DNA of 64,000 nt from Planifilum fulgidum (GTDB lineage Bacteria > Bacillota > Bacilli > Thermoactinomycetales > DSM-44946). The notes under the pieces were generated by a model. That model saw only the letters and a list, made by a program, of their open reading frames with translations. It did not search any database and was not told where the DNA came from. Below, piece after piece: positions 56,974 through 64,000 of the stretch; the first letter of the stretch is position 1; every line of letters starts with the position of its first letter. A program made the position numbers and the translations under genes. The DNA is taken from NCBI RefSeq assembly GCF_900113175.1, contig NZ_FOOK01000005.1, positions 62,001-126,000 on the forward strand, given 5' to 3'.

Positions 56974-57032
56974 GATAAGCAGGTATCAAAGCCGGTAAGC
57001 CGCGATGCATGGCCCCCTCGGTGGAGGTCCGC

Positions 57033-57257
57033 ATGAAAAGAAACCATCCCGAAAGCCCCTGGAAATATATCGGCCTCATCGGTTCGATCGGCTTGGAACT
57101 GTTCTTCTTGATCATTGCCGGAGCCTACGTGGGGCGGAAGCTGGACGAACACTTTCACACGGAACCGTTATTTCTTGCCGTCGGCATTTTCGGCGGGTTG
57201 GCCGGCGGGATCGTCAGCGCGGCTTTCACGATCCGACAGTTGATGAAAAAGCTCTGA
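57033..57257 (+). CDS. atpZ: AtpZ/AtpI-family small membrane protein
   Basis: A 74-residue two-helix protein (WKYIGLIGSIGLELFFLIIAG and LFLAVGIFGGLAGGIVSAAF segments) of the F0F1-ATPase-associated AtpZ/AtpI family, reported to help Mg2+/Ca2+ supply or c-ring assembly. ATG at 57033 is preferred because GGAGG is five bases upstream; an upstream ATG at 57009 has no ribosome binding site. First gene of the atp operon. Confidence 0.85.
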   Translation: MKRNHPESPWKYIGLIGSIGLELFFLIIAGAYVGRKLDEHFHTEPLFLAVGIFGGLAGGIVSAAFTIRQLMKKL

Positions 57258-57321
57258 TTTGGATCCCCGCCTTGTCAACCTCCCTGGTTTCCCACTCGTC
57301 CGCCGTGAGGAGGGTGTTCCG

Positions 57322-57732
57322 CTGAACCAGTATATCGATGCCCAGTTGCGGAAGCGCATTCGCACGATCACCTTGTGGGTGGGTTTTTTGTTGTTCACCC
57401 TCCTGATCCTTTGGCTCCTGCTTCCTTACAAACCCTTGATTGCCGGGATCTTCGCCGGAGGACTGGTGAGCCTTCACCACGTGATTCATATCGCCCACCG
57501 GCTCAAAAGGGCGGGGGAAATGGTTTTGGCCGGAGCCACCCCCCGCGGGACGGGGATGGTATACCGCATCCTCTCATTGATGGTTCCTCTGCTCATCGCC
57601 TTGCGTCATCCCGAGTGGATCCATCCCTGGTCCATCTTTTTGGGACTTCCCATCGGATACGCGGTTGCGATCGCGGTGGAGATTTTCCAGCTCAGGGCTG
57701 ATAGGAAAGGGGGGAAAGCCGATTGGAACTGA
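57322..57732 (+). CDS. atpI: ATP synthase subunit I (AtpI), probable CUG start
   Basis: A 136-residue four-helix membrane protein of the AtpI/UncI family assisting c-ring assembly. The segment NQYIDAQLRKRIRTITLWVG precedes the first helix. The best-spaced ribosome binding site AGGAGGG (57308-57314) is followed seven bases later by CTG, not ATG/GTG/TTG. The nearest conventional in-frame start, TTG at 57259, has no ribosome binding site and directly follows the atpZ stop. Initiation at CTG is therefore inferred but not certain. The 3' end overlaps atpB by 10 nt. Confidence 0.8.
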   Translation: MNQYIDAQLRKRIRTITLWVGFLLFTLLILWLLLPYKPLIAGIFAGGLVSLHHVIHIAHRLKRAGEMVLAGATPRGTGMVYRILSLMVPLLIALRHPEWIHPWSIFLGLPIGYAVAIAVEIFQLRADRKGGKADWN

Positions 57733-58457
57733 CGCCCAAGGTGCAGTTTCTGGGTTTGACCTTCGATGTCACCGTCATGATCGGGACCCTGTTTTCCGCC
57801 TTGGTTGTGTTTCTCGTCTCGCTCTGGGCCACTCGAAAACTTCAGATGCGTCCCCATGCATGGCAAAACGCCATGGAGATGTTGGTCGATTTTTGCAGGG
57901 GGATCACCCGGATGGCCTTTGACGACAAGACGGCGGAACGGTACCTGGCCATGACCATCACCCTGTTCCTTTTCATTTTTGTCGCCAATGAACTGGGCGT
58001 GATGTTGATGGTCGTCGCGGATGTGCATCATCCGATTCCCTGGCTGGGTCTGACCGAAGAGACCTTGAAGGAGGCGCACGCCGTATCCTGGTTCCGGTCC
58101 CCGACCGCCGACCTGAACGTGACCCTGGCGATGGCGGTGGCGGTCGCCCTGTACGGGCACTATGCGGGCATCCGGAACAGCCTGAGAAATTATGTGGGAC
58201 ACTACATGAGCCCGCTGCTTCCCATTCATCTCATCGAGGAGTTTTCCAAGCCCCTCACTCACGCCATGCGTCTTTGGGCGAACATTTTCGCCGGGGAGAT
58301 TCTCATCACCGTCATGCTGACCATGGGGTCCCCCTGGATCACCGGCGCACCGCTTCTGGTATGGATGGGGTTCTCCCTGTTCGTCGGCGTGATTCAGGCA
58401 TACATCTTTACGGTGTTGGCCAACGTCTACATCTCTCAGAAAATCACTGCTCATTGA
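57723..58457 (+). CDS. atpB: ATP synthase F0 subunit a
   Basis: A 244-residue membrane subunit forming the proton half-channels. The essential arginine lies in HAMRLWANIFAGE (helix 4); FLFIFVANELG and the C-terminal IQAYIFTVLANVYIS are typical. TTG start preceded by AAAGGGGGG. Confidence 0.96.
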   Translation: MELTPKVQFLGLTFDVTVMIGTLFSALVVFLVSLWATRKLQMRPHAWQNAMEMLVDFCRGITRMAFDDKTAERYLAMTITLFLFIFVANELGVMLMVVADVHHPIPWLGLTEETLKEAHAVSWFRSPTADLNVTLAMAVAVALYGHYAGIRNSLRNYVGHYMSPLLPIHLIEEFSKPLTHAMRLWANIFAGEILITVMLTMGSPWITGAPLLVWMGFSLFVGVIQAYIFTVLANVYISQKITAH

Positions 58458-58484
58458 CGATCAACTTTTAAGGAGGACGAAGAA

Positions 58485-58709
58485 ATGGAACTCAATTTTC
58501 TCTCTGCTGCAATTATGGTGGGTCTGGCCGCTTTCGCCGCGGCCATCGGGAACAGCATGCTGTTCAGCAAATACGTTGAAGGGGTTGCCCGGCAACCGGA
58601 GGTTCGCGGCACTCTCTTCGGTCAAGTGATGATCCTCTTCGGTTTGATCGAAGCCCTTCCCATTATTGCGGTGGGGTTGGGGATCCTGGTGTTCTTCGGT
58701 TTCTTCTGA
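58485..58709 (+). CDS. atpE: ATP synthase F0 subunit c, with alanine-rich helix 1
   Basis: A 74-residue hairpin subunit of the rotor ring. The proton-carrying carboxylate is Glu56 in LIEALPII and the polar loop ARQPE is intact. In helix 1 the glycines of the usual GxGxxGxG packing motif are replaced: GLAAFAAAIGNS where the thermophilic Bacillus PS3 protein has GLGALGAGIGNG. Alanine at these positions is a feature of alkaliphile c-subunits with enlarged rings. ATG follows AAGGAGGA. Confidence 0.95.
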   Translation: MELNFLSAAIMVGLAAFAAAIGNSMLFSKYVEGVARQPEVRGTLFGQVMILFGLIEALPIIAVGLGILVFFGFF

Positions 58710-58728
58710 TAATGACCCGGTTCGGATT

Positions 58729-58752
58729 GGCGGGGAGCGCGCTGTCCCCGCC
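58729..58752 (+). promoter_or_regulatory. Intercistronic hairpin between atpE and atpF
   Basis: GGCGGGG/CCCCGCC stem (58729-58735 with 58746-58752) without a T-tract. It may stabilise the 3' end of the atpE segment or reduce read-through, helping the high c-subunit stoichiometry (inference). Confidence 0.4.
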
Positions 58753-58797
58753 ATCTGTTCACTTTGCCTCATCCGTCCGTGAAGGGAGTGAGTCGCG

Positions 58798-59279
58798 TTG
58801 GAATTCCACTTGGGAACCATGCTGTTCCAGGTCGTGGTGCTGATCATTCTGATTGCTCTGATGGCCCGGTTCGTCGTGCGGCCCTTGCTCGCGATGATGA
58901 AGGAGCGGCAGGATTACATTGACCAACAGATCACCGCGGCCGAGAAGAACCGCAAGGAAGCGGAAGAGCTGGCCAAACAGCAGCAGGAAGCCTTGAAACA
59001 GGCCCGCCAGGAGGCGAAGGAGCTTCTCGAACGGGCCAAGGCCCAGAAGGAGCGGGAAGCGGAGGAGATCATCCGCCAGGCCCAGGAGCGGGCGGAACGG
59101 ATGATCAACGAAGCGACGGCGCAGATTGCCCGGGAGAAGGAGAAGGCCTTGGCCGAACTGCGTGACGAAGTGGGCCGGCTGTCCGTGCTTCTCGCGGCCA
59201 AGGTGTTGGAGAAGGAGCTGGACGCCGAAGAGCAGTCCAAGCTGGTCGGCCGTTATCTTGAACAGGTAGGCGAGCTGCA

Positions 59280-59283
<4 letters not shown>
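58798..59283 (+). CDS. atpF: ATP synthase F0 subunit b
   Basis: A 161-residue peripheral stalk subunit: one N-terminal membrane helix (MLFQVVVLIILIALMARFVV) and a long charged coiled coil. TTG start with AAGGGAGTGAG upstream. The stop overlaps atpH (ATGA). Confidence 0.95.
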
Positions 59284-61383
<2,100 letters not shown>

Positions 61384-61444
61384 AGGTGTTTCATCCTGCC
61401 GCATCCGGGGAAGAGCCCGTCTGCGGCGGAAGGAAAGGCGGTGA

Positions 61445-62314
61445 ATGAGCGTGGGCCAAAATCTGCGGGACATCAAGCGGCGCATCCGTTCCTTTCAGAA
61501 TACGAGGCAGATCACCAAGGCGATGGAGATGGTGGCGGCGGCCAAACTGCGCCGGGCCCAGGAACGGGCCGAGGCCGCCCGCCCCTACGCCGAAAAGATG
61601 CGGGAAGTGATCGTGTCCATCGCCGCCAGCACCCGGGGGATTCGCCATCCGATGCTGGAGACCCGGCCGGTTCGGAAAACCGGTTACCTGGTGATTACCG
61701 CCGACCGGGGGCTGGCCGGCAGCTACAACTCCAACCTGTTGCGGACGTTGACCAAAACCCTCAGGGAGCGGCACCAAAACAGCGATGAGTACGTGATTTT
61801 CGCCGTCGGCCGGAAAGGCCGGGATTTCCTGAAGAAGCGAGGGTATCCGGTGATCGATGAGATCACCGGTCTGGCCGATTCCCCGCAGTTTCTCGACATC
61901 AAGCCGATCGCCTCGCGGGCCGTCCGTTTTTACGCCGAGGAAAAGGTGGACCAGCTGTTTCTGGTGTACAACGAATTCATCAACCCCGTGACCCAGCGGC
62001 CGGTGGAGAAACAGCTGCTCCCGCTGGCCTCCTTCGACGCGGAGGAAGGAGCCAAAACCTTGTACGAATACGAACCGTCCGCGGAAGAGGTGCTGGGGGA
62101 ACTGCTGCCCCGCTATGCGGAAACCCTGATCTACAGCGCCCTTTTGGAGGCGAAGGCGGGAGAGTTCGGCGCGCGGATGGCGGCGATGGGAAATGCCACG
62201 GACAATGCGACGGAGCTGATCCAACAGTTCACCCTGCAGTACAACCGGGTCCGGCAAGCGTCAATCACCCAGGAAATCAACGAGATCGTCGCCGGCGCCA
62301 ACGCGCTGAGCTGA
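61445..62314 (+). CDS. atpG: ATP synthase F1 subunit gamma
   Basis: A 289-residue central shaft. N-terminal DIKRRIRSFQNTRQITKAMEM-type and C-terminal ARQASITQEINEIVAGA-like coiled-coil segments match the family. Normal length, without the extra insertion of redox-regulated gammas. Confidence 0.96.
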   Translation: MSVGQNLRDIKRRIRSFQNTRQITKAMEMVAAAKLRRAQERAEAARPYAEKMREVIVSIAASTRGIRHPMLETRPVRKTGYLVITADRGLAGSYNSNLLRTLTKTLRERHQNSDEYVIFAVGRKGRDFLKKRGYPVIDEITGLADSPQFLDIKPIASRAVRFYAEEKVDQLFLVYNEFINPVTQRPVEKQLLPLASFDAEEGAKTLYEYEPSAEEVLGELLPRYAETLIYSALLEAKAGEFGARMAAMGNATDNATELIQQFTLQYNRVRQASITQEINEIVAGANALS

Positions 62315-62360
62315 TGAACGGGGCATCCCGGAGAGCGGAACGAGCGAAGGAGGCCCCTGT

Positions 62361-62426
62361 TTGAAGCGGAATCATCGCATTTCGTCCATGGCCAAGTCCG
62401 GCTACTATCGGGTGAGGTTTGAATAG
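62361..62426 (+). CDS. Candidate 21-codon micro-ORF between atpG and atpD
   Basis: TTG preceded at seven bases by a perfect AAGGAGG (62347-62353) opens a frame of 21 codons, ending 12 nt before atpD. The predicted peptide is very basic (MKRNHRISSMAKSGYYRVRF). It could encode a small protein or act as a leader influencing atpD translation; no homologue is known to me, so it may be chance. Confidence 0.3.
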   Translation: MKRNHRISSMAKSGYYRVRFE

Positions 62427-63854
<1,428 letters not shown>

Positions 63855-63869
63855 AGGAGAGGACGTCCC

Positions 63870-64000
63870 TTGAGTACGATACGCTTGGACATCGTGACGC
63901 CGGAACGGAAGGTTTTCTCCGACGATGTGGAGATGGTGATCACCCGGGCGGCGGAAGGGGAGATCGGGATCTTGCCTCGTCACGCCCCCTTTGTCAGCCC
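63870..64000 (+). CDS. atpC: ATP synthase F1 subunit epsilon, 3' truncated by the window
   Basis: The first 43 codons only. TTG start 11 bases after AAAGGAGAGG; the sequence (IRLDIVTPERKVFSDDVEMV) and PRHAPFV are typical of the N-terminal beta-sandwich of epsilon. The rest lies beyond 64000. Confidence 0.93.
   Translation, partial: MSTIRLDIVTPERKVFSDDVEMVITRAAEGEIGILPRHAPFVS

Overview
The window reads as backbone chromosome of a high-GC, endospore-forming Firmicute, most likely a thermophilic Thermoactinomycetaceae-type bacterium such as a Planifilum relative (inference). The evidence is Spo0F and SpoIIR, strong AGGAGG-type ribosome binding sites with many GTG/TTG starts, and gene order. From about 16.8 kb to the end the order fadF - acd - rpoE - pyrG - spo0F - fba - tal - murA - glpX - rho - rpmE - tdk - prfA - prmC - spoIIR - ywlB - sua5 - mntP - ywlE - rpiB - ywlG - glyA - upp - atpIBEFHAGDC matches the Bacillus subtilis ywj/ywk/ywl/atp region, with several insertions. 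No rRNA, tRNA, CRISPR array or insertion sequence was seen.

0-10.9 kb: a truncated phosphotransferase, an orphan cytochrome oxidase subunit IV gene with an operator-like inverted repeat, then a PAS-AAA-Fis enhancer-binding protein. The next genes are kdd-kamA-kamB-kamC-kamD-kamE, an AdoCbl/SAM/PLP-dependent lysine degradation operon. A textbook -24/-12 sigma-54 promoter and a perfect 30-bp palindrome lie just upstream of kdd. The last two pathway genes, kal and kce, sit 24 kb away between spo0F and fba, so the whole route from lysine to crotonyl-CoA and acetoacetate is encoded in the window.

11-22 kb: a 737-residue fusion of a 12-TM major facilitator transporter with an MltG/YceG-like endolytic transglycosylase domain; a secreted M14 metallocarboxypeptidase; a small lipoprotein; the FadF-type Fe-S membrane oxidoreductase behind a FadR-like box; and a small cell-surface island (LPKTG-anchored protein, class D sortase, and a decayed second sorting signal).

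22-31.7 kb: a short-chain acyl-CoA operon: thiolase, 3-hydroxyacyl-CoA dehydrogenase, two acyl-CoA dehydrogenases, MeaB GTPase, a TetR regulator and the fused isobutyryl-CoA mutase IcmF. Crotonyl-CoA from lysine can plausibly feed into these enzymes (inference; an enoyl-CoA hydratase is not in the window).

31.8-56.9 kb: housekeeping genes (RNA polymerase delta, CTP synthase with a GGG-initiated attenuator leader, Spo0F, central carbon enzymes, MurA2, Rho, L31, Tdk, RF1/PrmC, SpoIIR, Sua5, MntP, YwlE, RpiB, YwlG, GlyA, Upp) plus a LysM-M23 peptidase, a YhcN-like lipoprotein, a CPBP protease, an SMR pair and a ZIP-type transporter.

57-64 kb: the ATP synthase operon (atpZ-like, atpI, B, E, F, H, A, G, D, and the start of atpC). 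It has an unusual alanine-rich first helix in subunit c and a possible CUG start for atpI.
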